Of a stretch of DNA of 64,000 nt, positions 42,932-52,902 are shown piece after piece. Position 1 is the stretch's first letter. Each line of letters starts with the position of its first letter. Made by a program: the position numbers and the translations under genes. The notes below the pieces were generated by a model. That model searched no databases and was not told the origin of the DNA. It was given only the letters and a program-made list of their open reading frames with translations. Source of the DNA: an uncultured Helicobacter sp. (GTDB lineage: Bacteria; Campylobacterota; Campylobacteria; Campylobacterales; Helicobacteraceae); the NCBI GenBank assembly GCA_944323645.1, contig CALUTE010000002.1, forward strand, positions 62,001 through 126,000, in the 5' to 3' direction.

Positions 42932-43699
42932 TTAGGCAAAAACATCATCGATTTCATAAATATTTGCTTTTTTATCTCTAATCCACAGTGCGCATTCTAA
43001 GGCGCCTTTGGCAAATGTCTCTCTACTAGTGGCATTGTGTATAAATTCAAGATATTCGCCATCAAGATAAAATCCTACACAATGCCTACCAGCTACATCT
43101 CCACCACGCAACGAAAGAACACTGATCTCACCTTGTTTGCGCTCACCCATTTTTGTCCTATCAGTAACCAAAACTTTTTTCAGTGTAGTTTTACGTGCTT
43201 TAGCACAGGATTCTGCAAGGCTTAGAGCAGTGCCACTTGGGGCATCTTTTTTGAAGCGGTGGTGTATTTCACTGATTTCTATGTCTGCGTGTTTAAGTCT
43301 GCTTGCCACCTCTGCTACAACTTTACGCAAGACTGCGACTCCAAGTGACATATTGGAAGCATAAAGAATTGGGACTTTTTTGGAGCAAGCTTCCATAAGC
43401 TTAAACTCTTCATCATCTAAACCAGTAGTGCCAATAATGCATGGAATAGGCTTTTTGCTAGATTTTAATGCATTGAGTAGGGCATTTGTTGCTTCTTGTG
43501 AGCTAAAATCGATAATTACATCACAGCAGCCCATAAACTCTTCAAAGTTATTTGTAACAAAACTACTCTTTGGTAGGCTGAAATCCAACTTTCGACGAAC
43601 AAAAATTGCACCAACTTCGATATTTTTAGATTGTAGTGCTTGCTTTATAATGAGTTGTCCAACTCTTCCGCTACCCCCAAAAATGCCAATTTTTAACAT
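42932..43699 (-). CDS. dapB: 4-hydroxy-tetrahydrodipicolinate reductase
   Basis: Reduces the lysine/diaminopimelate precursor made by DapA with NAD(P)H. The nucleotide-binding start is IGIFGGSGRVGQL, the central IGTTGL strand follows, and the substrate loop is EIHHRFKKDAPSGTAL with the catalytic His and Lys. At 255 residues the length is standard. It starts 17 bp after trxB, so it may share a transcript. Confidence 0.96.
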   Translation of the reverse strand: MLKIGIFGGSGRVGQLIIKQALQSKNIEVGAIFVRRKLDFSLPKSSFVTNNFEEFMGCCDVIIDFSSQEATNALLNALKSSKKPIPCIIGTTGLDDEEFKLMEACSKKVPILYASNMSLGVAVLRKVVAEVASRLKHADIEISEIHHRFKKDAPSGTALSLAESCAKARKTTLKKVLVTDRTKMGERKQGEISVLSLRGGDVAGRHCVGFYLDGEYLEFIHNATSRETFAKGALECALWIRDKKANIYEIDDVFA

Positions 43700-43716
43700 A
43701 TAATTTCCCTTATATT

Positions 43717-44655
43717 TTAATGCAAAGAATCAAGATAGGCAATTGCTTGAAGTGCAGCAGTTGCACCATCTCCAGCGGCGCATACCACTTGTTTTGGAGC
43801 ATTGATTCTTATATCACCTGCTGCAAAAAGCCCTTTAAGGCTTGTTCGCATTGAAAGATCTACAACTACTGATCCGTATTCATCACATTCGCATAACATA
43901 GTGCCATCATCTTTCTGAATAACCTGTGTATTAACATCGTAGCCAACAAAGATAAAAATACCCGGTACTTGAATTTCTTTTTGTTCTTTTGTCTGTGTGT
44001 TTTGTATTATGACACTTGTTACACCAGAGTTATCCCCTTTGATTTCTACAGGAGAGAAAGGAGTGAGAAATTCTATTTTAGGATTTGATTTGGCGTGTTC
44101 AACTGTGATTGGTGCAGCACGGAAACCATCACGCCTATGAACAAGATAGACTTTAGAGCACATTTTTGTAAGATAGATCGCCTCTTCTAGTGCTGTATCA
44201 CCACCTCCTACAACAATCACCTCTTTGTCTTTATAAAAAAACCCATCGCAAGTGGCGCAGGTACTCACACCTCTACCCCAAAACTCACTCTCACCACTAA
44301 TTCCCATTCGCTTTGGGCGACCGCCAGTAGCCAAAATCACTGCTTTTGCTTCTGTTGTATTGCCATCATTGTGATGTATCGTAAAAAACTCCCCTTCTTG
44401 TGTAATTTTGCTAATTTCGACCATTTCGTGTTTGAGACCAAAGCGAAAACATTGTTCTTGCCAAGGCTCCATAAAATCTAGACCACTTTTTATTTCTTTG
44501 ACTCCGGGATAATTTTCTATCTCACTACTGCCTGTGATCTGTCCTCCGGGCATTCCTTTTTCAAATAAAACAACATCTTTAATACCACCTCGTGTTGCAT
44601 ACAGCCCAGCAGTAAGCCCAGCAGGTCCTCCACCAATAATTGCTAAATTGATCAT
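43717..44655 (-). CDS. trxB: Thioredoxin reductase
   Basis: Flavoenzyme that passes electrons from NADPH to thioredoxin. It has the FAD motif [15 protein letters not shown], the redox pair Cys-x2-Cys in [11 protein letters not shown], the NADPH motif [11 protein letters not shown], and the closing FAGDIR segment (here [15 protein letters not shown]). I chose ATG 44655 (GGAG upstream); the ORF extends to 44694 but through the trxA terminator. The length is 312 residues. It is separated from trxA by a terminator-like hairpin. Confidence 0.97.
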   Translation of the reverse strand: MINLAIIGGGPAGLTAGLYATRGGIKDVVLFEKGMPGGQITGSSEIENYPGVKEIKSGLDFMEPWQEQCFRFGLKHEMVEISKITQEGEFFTIHHNDGNTTEAKAVILATGGRPKRMGISGESEFWGRGVSTCATCDGFFYKDKEVIVVGGGDTALEEAIYLTKMCSKVYLVHRRDGFRAAPITVEHAKSNPKIEFLTPFSPVEIKGDNSGVTSVIIQNTQTKEQKEIQVPGIFIFVGYDVNTQVIQKDDGTMLCECDEYGSVVVDLSMRTSLKGLFAAGDIRINAPKQVVCAAGDGATAALQAIAYLDSLH

Positions 44656-44673
44656 AAAAAAACTCCTATTTTT

Positions 44674-44705
44674 AAAAAAAAAGATAGACCCCAATATTTT
44701 GGGGT
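44674..44705 (-). terminator. Terminator-like hairpin between trxA and trxB
   Basis: On the minus strand ACCCCAA pairs with TTGGGGT (7 bp, 4-nt loop; 44688-44705), followed by a run of nine T's ending at 44674. It is a convincing intrinsic terminator or attenuator, just 9 bp after the trxA stop. trxB would be transcribed by read-through or from its own promoter. Confidence 0.7.
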
Positions 44706-44713
44706 AAAGAAGA

Positions 44714-45031
44714 TTAAAGAAGCGCGTTGAGTTTGTCTGCTAAAACAGCTTTGCTTGTTGCACCTATAACTTGATCAATTACTGCTCCATCTTTCATAAA
44801 CAGAATAGTAGGGATACTGCGGATACCAAATTGTGCTGATAGATCTTTTTCCTCATCGGTATTAACCTTACAAATTGCTGCTCTTCCTTCAAATTCGTTG
44901 GCAAGCTCATCGATTATAGGTGCAAGCATACGACAAGGACCACACCAAGAAGCCCAAAAATCTACTAATGCAACACCTGCTTTGGTTACTTGTTCAAAGT
45001 TTTCTTTGTTTAATTCAATGTATTGTCCCAT
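44714..45031 (-). CDS. trxA: Thioredoxin
   Basis: Small redox protein with the [10 protein letters not shown] active site, the cis-proline segment [11 protein letters not shown] and the standard 105 residues. The ribosome site AAGGAG and a TATAAT element at 45064-45069 lie upstream. It is followed by a terminator hairpin before trxB. Confidence 0.97.
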   Translation of the reverse strand: MGQYIELNKENFEQVTKAGVALVDFWASWCGPCRMLAPIIDELANEFEGRAAICKVNTDEEKDLSAQFGIRSIPTILFMKDGAVIDQVIGATSKAVLADKLNALL

Positions 45032-45063
45032 TTGGTTTCTCCTTAAAATATTGGTTTCAGAAA

Positions 45064-45069
45064 ATTATA
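45064..45069 (-). promoter_or_regulatory. -10 element of trxA
   Basis: TATAAT on the minus strand 33 bp before the trxA ATG; no -35 consensus is visible, as is usual in this phylum. The remaining 150 bp to the next gene show nothing I can identify. Confidence 0.5.
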
Positions 45070-45221
45070 CTACAAATAGTGTAACGTTTTGGCAAATTGT
45101 TTAATGTTAATGAAAATTTTTATTAATTGTACTTTGCATCTGCATAGCGTATGATTAAATACACATACCCTTATTTGAACAAAATATTGCTAGAAATTCT
45201 TGCATTCTTATGATATTTGAA

Positions 45222-46517
45222 TTATTCTACAAGTATAAAGTTTGTTTCATTTGTTGTGTAAATGCGGTTTTGGTATTCCACCTGTTTATCTCGTATATTC
45301 TCACCGAAATAGCTTTTTATTCCTCTACTATTCATTTTTAGACCAAATTCTACACCAAGAGAAGTAGCATAACTTACCCAATCATAACGTAAGTCATTAT
45401 TTAAAAGTGCAGCATATTCTATAAGGTGTGCATCTGTTGTGCCAATAGAGCTCACAACATAAAAATTTCGCCGACTTGCAGGTGAGGCAAGTTGGAGAAT
45501 GATGGGATTAAAATTAATTTGTGTGGAGACATAAATTTTTGGTGCTCGCTGGGAATAATCCATTTGTGAGAGAATAAGTCCTGTCTTTGGTGCAGCAGTA
45601 TTGAGCATAAGTGCGGCGTCAGTAAAATAGGATCTTTCTGTTGGAAGCAATGTTTTTATAAAGTGTGAGGCATCTTGGTTGCTAAGAGAGCGCCTATGTC
45701 GAATGTTTGGCGCATATTCGGTAAATAACCCAGAAAGATATTTACCAATCTGGCTATCATCGGCATACTCGAGTATGGATAAGTTTTTTAGTAACGGCAT
45801 AATAGTTTCGATTTGTTGTTTGTAGCTTATGCCACCAAAATATAGATTATCTGGTATTTTTATGTTTTTATCTTGCGCAAAACGCTCTTTGTTGATCGTA
45901 GGAATATATGTAGGATAAAGGATATTGCCATATTCTATGAGGTTTTGCGTTCCCTGATAGCTTAGCATCGCAATAACAAAGTCGAAGTTTTTTTGAATAA
46001 TCCGACTATAACTAGATTCCAGGTTTGCTATGTTTTCGTCAATACAATCAAAGACTTCAAAATCAAACTCAATATCACGTGCCATAAGATAAGCAAGCAC
46101 AGTATTTGCTATACTAACAGAGTAACGCCCTACAAGTTGCTTTGGGATAAGAAGGGCGATTTTGAAGTATTTTTGAGAGCCTGGCTCACGCACTTGCACA
46201 CCATTAAGCTCTGCGAGTGCTTCAGAAAAATACTGCAAAAGTTTTTTGTCCGATGTTGTTTGATTGAATTTGGCAAGAAAAGAAAAAATATATCCTTGTG
46301 TATAAAGTTTTTTAAGACAACTATCACTACAAGAACGCTCATCTATATCAACGAATTTTTCGCTTGGTAAAGGTAGAGGAGAAATAATAGAGCTTCTAGC
46401 AAAAATGGGGGTTATTGCAGAAAAAAAGCATAGCAAAATAAGTGGCAGCATAATAAAAGTATGCTTTTTTCGCATATATTGTAGTTGTACTCGCAAAGAT
46501 TGTTGGTTTAAAGACAT
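45222..46517 (-). CDS. Periplasmic protein with a periplasmic-binding-like fold, function unknown
   Basis: A 431-residue exported protein. The signal peptide core is FIMLPLILLCFFSAITPIFA. The rest has alternating strands and helices (KIALLIPKQLVGRYSVSIAN, FVIAMLSYQGTQNLI, GLILSQMDYSQRAPKIYVS, cut here to motifs), reminiscent of the periplasmic-binding fold seen in LpoA/LppC-type proteins and amino-acid receptors. I know of no specific function. ATG 46517 has an upstream AAGG; a second ATG at 46475 would also preserve the signal peptide. It is preceded by a YifB-type gene with a 60-bp gap. Confidence 0.65.
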   Translation of the reverse strand: MSLNQQSLRVQLQYMRKKHTFIMLPLILLCFFSAITPIFARSSIISPLPLPSEKFVDIDERSCSDSCLKKLYTQGYIFSFLAKFNQTTSDKKLLQYFSEALAELNGVQVREPGSQKYFKIALLIPKQLVGRYSVSIANTVLAYLMARDIEFDFEVFDCIDENIANLESSYSRIIQKNFDFVIAMLSYQGTQNLIEYGNILYPTYIPTINKERFAQDKNIKIPDNLYFGGISYKQQIETIMPLLKNLSILEYADDSQIGKYLSGLFTEYAPNIRHRRSLSNQDASHFIKTLLPTERSYFTDAALMLNTAAPKTGLILSQMDYSQRAPKIYVSTQINFNPIILQLASPASRRNFYVVSSIGTTDAHLIEYAALLNNDLRYDWVSYATSLGVEFGLKMNSRGIKSYFGENIRDKQVEYQNRIYTTNETNFILVE

Positions 46518-46577
46518 TTCTGACCTTTAGGTTGTGCTTAAGACATTAGGAGAAGTATTCTAGCATATTTTTTCCGC

Positions 46578-48092
46578 TTAAGAAATACGCCGATAGCTTA
46601 AGGCTTCGAGGAGATGTTTTTTTGTGATATTTGGCACTCCTTCAATATCTGCGATAGTCCTTGCAAGTTTTTTTAGTTTTTGGATTGAGCGGTGCGAAAG
46701 ATTGAAGCGTTGCGTGGCTTGATGTAGTAGTGTTAAAGAGGGCTCATCAAGTATACAAAATTGTTCTATCTCGCGCTCGCTTAGTTTGCCATTAAAAGTA
46801 CTTTGTTTTCGACTTTTTTGGGCTTTGAATACAGAAAAGACTATATCTTGCATTTGAGCAGAATCTAGAGATGATTTAGCATTGTGTTCATTTTCTTGCA
46901 TTTGGACAAATATATCGATTCTATCTAAAAATGGTTCGCTCAATCGAGATTTGTAGCTATCGATTTCTTTTTGAGTACAACGACATTCTTTTGTTGTGCT
47001 CAAAAGATTACCACAAAGGCAAGGATTTTGTGCCCCAATGAGCAAAAAGGCTGTTGGATAGGTGATTTTGCTATGCACACGCGAGACAACAAGCTCATTA
47101 TTTTCAAGAGGTTCTCGCAAAGATTCCAATACCTCTCTAGAGAAATGCGGCAACTCATCAAAAAACAAGATTCCATTATGAGCAAGTGCTACTTCTCCGG
47201 GTTTTGCTTCATTTTGGGTGGCAGAACCAAGAATAGATGATTTTGAAGCACTTTGATGGGGAGATCTAAATGGTCGTAAAGGCATGTATGAAAGGGCTTG
47301 GGAAGAGAGAGCTTGAAACTTAACGCATTCAATAATCTCTTCCAAGCTCATAGGTGGCAAAATAAAGCGCAGACGCTTTGCTATCATACTTTTACCACAA
47401 CCTGGACTTCCCTCAAAGATAATATTATGAAATCCACTTGCAGCAATTAATGCCGCACGTTTTGCAATTTCTTGTCCCTTGACTTCAGAAAAATTAAGCA
47501 CAAAATCGCGTACATAATAGTATGTTTTTTGATCAATATCTATGGTATTAAATTGCAGATTCTTGGGTTTTAGAATCTGAATAGATTCTGGATTTTTGAT
47601 AATATCAAGGGCTTCTTGTAGGGTGTTAGCATAAAATAGTTGAAGGTTTGGAATATGGCAAAACAACTCTTGCCCTTTTTTTGGAAGTAGAACTTTGGCA
47701 TTAGGGTGGCGCAGGGATACTTCAAGAAGCAGAGGATAAATATTATCATTGTATGTTAGGCTTCCATCAAGCCCTAATTCACCAAATGCAAACCATTCTT
47801 GTGGTGTGGCTTCTTGCTTTTGCAATGCTATAAGCAAAGCGATTGGTAAATCAAAATGACTGCCGGATTTAGCAAGATCTGCTGGAGCCAGGTTGATAGC
47901 TATTTTTAGTGGAGGGAAATTAAAACCTATGTGGTGGAGCGCACTTTGGATTCTTTGCTTGCTTTCTTGAATAGAGTTGTTTGCAAGTCCGGTAATAACA
48001 AATGCTGGGAGAGCACGAACAAACATAGCCTGTACTTCCACAATGCTACCGCCGATACCGTTTTTTGTTGCACAAAAAATCTTATTAACCAT
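46578..48092 (-). CDS. YifB/ComM-family magnesium-chelatase-like AAA+ ATPase
   Basis: AAA+ protein related to ComM, a helicase that aids branch migration during natural transformation. Residues 1-190 form the lon-like N-domain (VEVQAMFVRALPAFVITGLA, NLAPADLAKSGSHFDLPIAL, abbreviated). Walker A is EGSPGCGKSMIAKR, Walker B is ILFFDELPHF, and the C-terminal domain ends with IEGVPNITKKHLLEALSYR. At 504 residues it has the usual length. Helicobacter are naturally competent, so a DNA-uptake role is plausible but not shown by the sequence. Confidence 0.92.
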   Translation of the reverse strand: MVNKIFCATKNGIGGSIVEVQAMFVRALPAFVITGLANNSIQESKQRIQSALHHIGFNFPPLKIAINLAPADLAKSGSHFDLPIALLIALQKQEATPQEWFAFGELGLDGSLTYNDNIYPLLLEVSLRHPNAKVLLPKKGQELFCHIPNLQLFYANTLQEALDIIKNPESIQILKPKNLQFNTIDIDQKTYYYVRDFVLNFSEVKGQEIAKRAALIAASGFHNIIFEGSPGCGKSMIAKRLRFILPPMSLEEIIECVKFQALSSQALSYMPLRPFRSPHQSASKSSILGSATQNEAKPGEVALAHNGILFFDELPHFSREVLESLREPLENNELVVSRVHSKITYPTAFLLIGAQNPCLCGNLLSTTKECRCTQKEIDSYKSRLSEPFLDRIDIFVQMQENEHNAKSSLDSAQMQDIVFSVFKAQKSRKQSTFNGKLSEREIEQFCILDEPSLTLLHQATQRFNLSHRSIQKLKKLARTIADIEGVPNITKKHLLEALSYRRIS

Positions 48093-48196
48093 TTTAATAA
48101 ACTTTTAAATAAGCTTCGAATATTCATTGTGCGTATTGTAGCGAGTTTTTATATGGTGAGCAAGATGAGCTTTTATTTTGTACGTGGCTTTAGATG

Positions 48197-49327
48197 TTAA
48201 AAATTAAGCCTCAGCCCCATACCCAAGCGTGTAATATGATAGTTAAATTCATAAAGACTATCGCCAAAACCATAAAGTACTTGCGTATAAAGCCCAACAC
48301 GCTTACTCAATCGGTAGGTGTAGCCAAACTCTAATCGACCTTTCCAATCCCAATAGCTTTTTGTAAAATAGTTGTTGAAAATATTATTGACATACAATTC
48401 AAAAAGATGACGTTTATACTCATAAGAAAAAAATATATCCCCAAAACCGATATAAGAAGTAATATTGTCATTATCGCCAAGATCACTCAATAAATAGCGT
48501 GATAAAGGCACCCAAGCACGCAAAGAAAGCCCAAATCTACCACGTTGCCAATCAATTTGCGCAACGATTCTGTCAATAGATTTGGAGCGAGAAAACCATC
48601 GCGAATCATCTGGCGTTAAACCCTCATTGCGCCTATCAGCTAAACCAACATCAAGATTATCTTTGCGCTCACCATTGCTTAAATGCCATAGCCCAATACG
48701 CAACCATGTGATATATCCACCTAAAAAAGGGAGTTGTCGCTCATAGTTGAAGTTTAGGCTTGGACTAAAATTAATATCTCGCATTGGTCGAGAATCTTGT
48801 GTGTTATATATTTGAAACCAGTGGGTTTGCGTATAGGCAAAATCAAAGCTGCAATGTTTGCAAACTAAATGTTCAAAATATACGACTCTAAAACTCACTT
48901 GAAATTTTATTTCCATAGGAATATCGCGCATAGAGTAGGGCGATGAAAAACTATAATAAGCAGGTAAAATATAAACTGGTAGGTTGTTTGTAAGCTGAAT
49001 ATATTTAGATTTTGTGTTGATTGGCAAATTTGGGTTTTCTGGCGGATTTAGAAGTCGATTGTTATAGAGATTGCTTTCATCATTGTAAAATAACATGGAG
49101 CTTACAGAATTTGTAGATTCACTATCTGTGTCTGATGTTTTGGTGGAGTTTTGTGAGGTAGCAGTATTTGTATGTTCATAATCTTTGATAGAAACCTTAA
49201 CATTTATGGGCATAGAAGGCGCATTTGGAGTTCGTATCAAGACAGCTTTGCTGGGTATGCAAAACAATAAATGAGGAATAAGAATGCAGAGATAAATATA
49301 GGTCAAGGTTCGTTGTGATAGTTGCAT
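48197..49327 (-). CDS. pldA: Outer membrane phospholipase A
   Basis: Calcium-dependent phospholipase A1/A2 that forms a beta-barrel in the outer membrane. The signal peptide region is LTYIYLCILIPHLLFCI. The catalytic motif GLWHLSNGE provides the His and Ser, with a conserved Asn further on in the DNLDVG region. The C-terminus ends in Phe (GLRLNF), the barrel-assembly signal. A roughly 60-residue polar segment precedes the barrel. The length is 376 residues. Confidence 0.9.
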   Translation of the reverse strand: MQLSQRTLTYIYLCILIPHLLFCIPSKAVLIRTPNAPSMPINVKVSIKDYEHTNTATSQNSTKTSDTDSESTNSVSSMLFYNDESNLYNNRLLNPPENPNLPINTKSKYIQLTNNLPVYILPAYYSFSSPYSMRDIPMEIKFQVSFRVVYFEHLVCKHCSFDFAYTQTHWFQIYNTQDSRPMRDINFSPSLNFNYERQLPFLGGYITWLRIGLWHLSNGERKDNLDVGLADRRNEGLTPDDSRWFSRSKSIDRIVAQIDWQRGRFGLSLRAWVPLSRYLLSDLGDNDNITSYIGFGDIFFSYEYKRHLFELYVNNIFNNYFTKSYWDWKGRLEFGYTYRLSKRVGLYTQVLYGFGDSLYEFNYHITRLGMGLRLNF

Positions 49328-49359
49328 ATTTCCCCTAGAATCTGATCATATTTATACTA

Positions 49360-49788
49360 TTATCGAAAGGTTTTATTGCGCGATGTGATAAAAAGATAAA
49401 TAGCATTAATCTCCTCATCTGTAAGATTATATTTTGGCATTATGCTACCATCTTTGCTTAAAGCAAGTTTGAAAGCATCAAATTCAAGATTATTGATGCG
49501 TGGCACAATAAGATGCTTTTCTTTGCCTTTATGTATGTAAGAAGCAAGCAATGTTTCTTCTCCATCTTGTCCATGACATTTTATGCAGCCTATACCACGT
49601 GGGTTCTCATAGAGATTTGCACCATACTCTTGGGGTGTAATAAAGCCATCATTTTCTTGTGATCCGATTGGATCAGAATCTGATGCGATCTTTGTATTTG
49701 CGACTTCTGCATAAAGACAAGTAATCATTATGCATATTGCCCCTAGCCACAATGCAAAGGGTATTTTTTTATTGCACAGATTTTTCAT
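49360..49788 (-). CDS. Periplasmic c-type cytochrome
   Basis: Monoheme cytochrome with a signal peptide (ALWLGAICIMITCLYAEVA), the heme attachment motif CIKCHGQDGEE and a distal Met in GSIMPKYNLTDEEINAIYLF. Mature size is about 115 residues. It lies just upstream of pldA on the same strand (33-bp gap) and opposite folD. The electron partners cannot be told from sequence. Confidence 0.9.
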   Translation of the reverse strand: MKNLCNKKIPFALWLGAICIMITCLYAEVANTKIASDSDPIGSQENDGFITPQEYGANLYENPRGIGCIKCHGQDGEETLLASYIHKGKEKHLIVPRINNLEFDAFKLALSKDGSIMPKYNLTDEEINAIYLFITSRNKTFR

Positions 49789-49812
49789 ATACTGCCTTTA
49801 AGCTTTTTTAAG

Positions 49813-49818
49813 TATAAT
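49813..49818 (+). promoter_or_regulatory. -10 element of folD
   Basis: TATAAT on the + strand 36 bp before the folD ATG, in the 62-bp gap between divergent genes; no clear -35. Confidence 0.5.
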
Positions 49819-49853
49819 ACCACATTTTTCAAAATCCGCCATAAAGGCAATTG

Positions 49854-50711
49854 ATGATTCTTTTAGATGGTAAAGCCCTTTCAGCACATATACAAGAACA
49901 ACTCAAAGTTACTATCGCTTCTTTACCACGCCCGCCAAAAATCGTTGTAATACTTGTTGGTGATGATGCGCCTTCGCGTGCCTATGTTACTATGAAAGCT
50001 AAAGCTTGTGCAAATGTTGGAATGTGCGGAGAGATTTTGGAGTTTGGACAACAAATCAATGAAAAAGAGCTTATCAAGCAAATACAACAGTTAAATAACG
50101 ATGTATCAGTTGATGGAATCCTTGTTCAATTGCCGCTACCAAAGCATATTGATACAAGCGCAATTCTAGAATCTATTGATCCACAAAAAGATGTAGATGG
50201 TTTTCACCCATTTAATGTTGGTAGAATTCAGTGTAAAACAAAGCTTGATTCTGCATTTGCACCAGCCACAGCTCTTGGTATTATGCGGCTTTTAAGTCAT
50301 TATGACATAAAAGTGAGTGGTAAGAATGTTGCTATAGTCGGTGCAAGTAATATCGTAGGTAAGCCACTTGCTGCTTTGATGCATAATGCGGGTGCAACTA
50401 CAAGTCTTTGTCATATTCTCACTAAGGATATAAAACTTTATACTAAAAGCGCAGATATTGTTTGTGTAGGCGTTGGTAAAGTTAATTTGATCCGTGCAGA
50501 TATGATACAAGAGGGTGCCGTGGTTATTGATATTGGGATTAACCGTTTAGATTCTGGTGCATTAGTGGGTGATGTGGATTTTGAGAATGTTTGCAAAAAA
50601 GCAAGCTTTATCACGCCGGTTCCAGGGGGGACTGGACCTATGACAGTTGCTTGTTTGCTAGAAAATACACTTAAAGCTTATCAGTTGCGCTCTTATACAA
50701 AATCTTGTTAG
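49854..50711 (+). CDS. folD: Methylene-tetrahydrofolate dehydrogenase/cyclohydrolase
   Basis: Bifunctional enzyme converting methylene-THF to formyl-THF, the donor for purine and formylmethionine synthesis. It has the catalytic YVTMKAKACANVGM with the essential Lys, ILVQLPLPKHI, DGFHPFNVGRI and the NADP loop VGASNIVGKPLA. The ATG at 49854 is the second codon after a TTG. It is the first gene of a + strand group ending at ychF. It could supply formyl groups to the formyltransferases of the island, which would be an indirect link only. Confidence 0.97.
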   Translation: MILLDGKALSAHIQEQLKVTIASLPRPPKIVVILVGDDAPSRAYVTMKAKACANVGMCGEILEFGQQINEKELIKQIQQLNNDVSVDGILVQLPLPKHIDTSAILESIDPQKDVDGFHPFNVGRIQCKTKLDSAFAPATALGIMRLLSHYDIKVSGKNVAIVGASNIVGKPLAALMHNAGATTSLCHILTKDIKLYTKSADIVCVGVGKVNLIRADMIQEGAVVIDIGINRLDSGALVGDVDFENVCKKASFITPVPGGTGPMTVACLLENTLKAYQLRSYTKSC

Positions 50712-50775
50712 TATCTTGAGTGAGAAGTTTTATGTTTAGCATATTTTGGCTATTTTACATATAAAGGATAATACG

Positions 50776-51741
50776 ATGAAATCGTTTTTTTGTGCTTGTT
50801 ATAGATTCTGTTCTAGTTGGGTTGGTACCATTATCATTGTACTTTTATTGATTTTTTTTATTGCTCAAGCTTTTGTTATTCCTTCCAGATCAATGGTTGG
50901 AACTTTGTATGAGGGAGATTTTTTGTTTGTTAAAAAGTTTAGTTATGGCGTACCGATTCCAAGGATTCCCTGGGTAGAAGTAGCTGTTTTACCAGATTTT
51001 CGTGGCAATGGACATATTATCGAAGGAAAAGGACCAGAGCGAGGAGATATTGTTGTATTTATCCCTCCTCATAGCCCAAAGCAGTATTTTGTCAAGCGTA
51101 CATTTGCCAAAGGTGGTGATGAAGTCGTATTTACACCAGAAGGATTGTATCTCCACCCAAATGAGGGCAATGAATATGTATTAGAACATTATAAAGACTA
51201 TGAGATGGTTCAGCTGCAAGATAAGCTCTTTGTTCTTGATCCTTATGAAAAGGAATATGCTGGAATCAACTACCAAGAGGGGTATTCAGCATTTGTTGCA
51301 ATGAGCGATACTTATGTGGGTGCGACTCTAGCTCGTGTTTCTCCTTATGATTATGCAGCAAATGGAAGAGGTATAGCTATGGAACCAATCATTCAAAATG
51401 GTATGATTAGCTTTTTTTATAAAAAGATTAATGAAGGTGAATATTTTATGATAGGCGATAATCGCAATAATAGCGAAGATTCTAGATTCTGGGGGAGTGT
51501 GCCTTATAAAAATATTATTGGTAAGCCGTGGTTTATTTATTTGAGTATGAATCTATCAGAAAGTATAGAAGCAAATGCAAAACACGATACCAAGCAGCGT
51601 TATAGTATACGTTGGGAACGAATGTTTAAAAGCATTTCGGGTTTAGAAAATCTTGCAAAAGAGCGTAAAGAACAGCGAGAATCTAGCCAATCATCTTTAT
51701 CTCTTGATTCGGTTTCTATGGCCGATTATCCTATACAATAA
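50776..51741 (+). CDS. lepB: Signal peptidase I
   Basis: Membrane protease that cleaves signal peptides. It has one N-terminal membrane segment (TIIIVLLLIFFIAQAFV), then IPSRSMVGTLYEGDFLFV with the catalytic Ser, YFVKRTFAKGGDEV with the catalytic Lys, and the MIGDNRNNSEDSRFWG box. I chose ATG 50776, which has AAAGGA ahead; the ORF extends upstream to 50746 without one. The length is 321 residues. Confidence 0.96.
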   Translation: MKSFFCACYRFCSSWVGTIIIVLLLIFFIAQAFVIPSRSMVGTLYEGDFLFVKKFSYGVPIPRIPWVEVAVLPDFRGNGHIIEGKGPERGDIVVFIPPHSPKQYFVKRTFAKGGDEVVFTPEGLYLHPNEGNEYVLEHYKDYEMVQLQDKLFVLDPYEKEYAGINYQEGYSAFVAMSDTYVGATLARVSPYDYAANGRGIAMEPIIQNGMISFFYKKINEGEYFMIGDNRNNSEDSRFWGSVPYKNIIGKPWFIYLSMNLSESIEANAKHDTKQRYSIRWERMFKSISGLENLAKERKEQRESSQSSLSLDSVSMADYPIQ

Positions 51742-51744
51742 ACT

Positions 51745-52407
51745 ATGGATTTGCTTACCCAATCTATTCTTGTTGTCCTTATGATTGTAGCACTTCTTGT
51801 GGGAATTATAGGGCATGAGATTATGCATGGACTTGTGGCTTATCATTATGGTGATACAAGTGCAAAAGAAGCCAAACGACTTAGTGTCAATCCAATTCGA
51901 CATATTGATATTGTGGGTTCTATTATTTTACCTGCTGTCCTTTATTGTGTTAATGCTCCTTTTTTGTTTGGGTGGGCAAAGCCTGTACCAGTAAATATTC
52001 ATTATATTATTGAGCGGAATGGATATGGAGCAGCCATTGGTGTGGCTATCGCAGGTGTTAGTTATAATTTTGCCTTAGCCTTACTTGCTTCAATCATACT
52101 TAATAGTGGATTTTTTGATACCGCTGAACATACCATATCAAGTGCTATTGTGGTGACATTTTTAATCTATTTGATTAAATACAATGTTTTTCTTTGTTTT
52201 TTCAATCTCCTTCCTATACCACCCCTTGATGGTTCAAGGGTGCTTATTTTTGCAGCATTAAAATTTCGTTTTCTTCAGCTTGCTAAATTTTTAGAAAATA
52301 TAGCTCCTTATGGAATGATTATATTGATTATTGTATTATTTATACCAACTTTATCTGATATTTTGTTTTATCCAGTTACAATGCTGTTGAAGTTTTTGTT
52401 ACTATAA
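51745..52407 (+). CDS. M50-family (site-2 protease-like) membrane metalloprotease
   Basis: Polytopic inner-membrane protein with the zinc motif GHEIMHG in the first helix and the LPIPPLDGSRVL motif (third zinc ligand Asp) later. The 220 residues contain about five hydrophobic segments and no PDZ domain, like the short rhomboid-adjacent M50 proteases of this phylum. Substrates are unknown. It starts 3 bp after lepB, so is cotranscribed. Confidence 0.9.
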   Translation: MDLLTQSILVVLMIVALLVGIIGHEIMHGLVAYHYGDTSAKEAKRLSVNPIRHIDIVGSIILPAVLYCVNAPFLFGWAKPVPVNIHYIIERNGYGAAIGVAIAGVSYNFALALLASIILNSGFFDTAEHTISSAIVVTFLIYLIKYNVFLCFFNLLPIPPLDGSRVLIFAALKFRFLQLAKFLENIAPYGMIILIIVLFIPTLSDILFYPVTMLLKFLLL

Positions 52408-52419
52408 AGAGGATACACA

Positions 52420-52899
52420 ATGATTTTTATCGCTTCTGATCACGCAGGTTATGATCTAAAAAGCTTTGTAAAAGACTATCTTTCACAAAAAGAATATGCT
52501 TTGTGCGATCTAGGCACAACTAGTAGTGTACAACGCGTAGATTACCCTGATTATGCAAGTCTTCTTTCTCATAAGCTTTTAGAAGCAAACACTCTTTATG
52601 TTACCACACGAAATTCTATATATAATTCTTGGAATTCAGAGAATCTAGGAATTTTAATTTGTGGGAGTGGGATTGGTATGAGTATGAGTGCTAATCGTAT
52701 AAATGGTATCCGAGCCGCACTTTGTACAAGTGCATATATGGCAAAAATGGCACGCTTACATAATGATGCCAATATATTATGTCTTGGTGCGCGTATTAGT
52801 GGTGTTGGTGAGGTAGAATCCATACTTGATGCATTTTTACAAACAGACTTTGAGGGGGGAAGGCATAGTGGTCGTGTAGAGAAGATAGATAGGGGATAA
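52420..52899 (+). CDS. rpiB: Ribose-5-phosphate isomerase B
   Basis: Interconverts ribose 5-phosphate and ribulose 5-phosphate. The substrate loop DHAGYDLK and the active-site block ICGSGIGMSMSANRINGIRAAL are present, with Ser replacing the usual Thr after CG. A polar insertion (about residues 52-72) makes it 159 residues, a little longer than normal. It lies 12 bp after the M50 gene. Confidence 0.95.
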   Translation: MIFIASDHAGYDLKSFVKDYLSQKEYALCDLGTTSSVQRVDYPDYASLLSHKLLEANTLYVTTRNSIYNSWNSENLGILICGSGIGMSMSANRINGIRAALCTSAYMAKMARLHNDANILCLGARISGVGEVESILDAFLQTDFEGGRHSGRVEKIDRG

Positions 52900-52902
52900 T
52901 AA

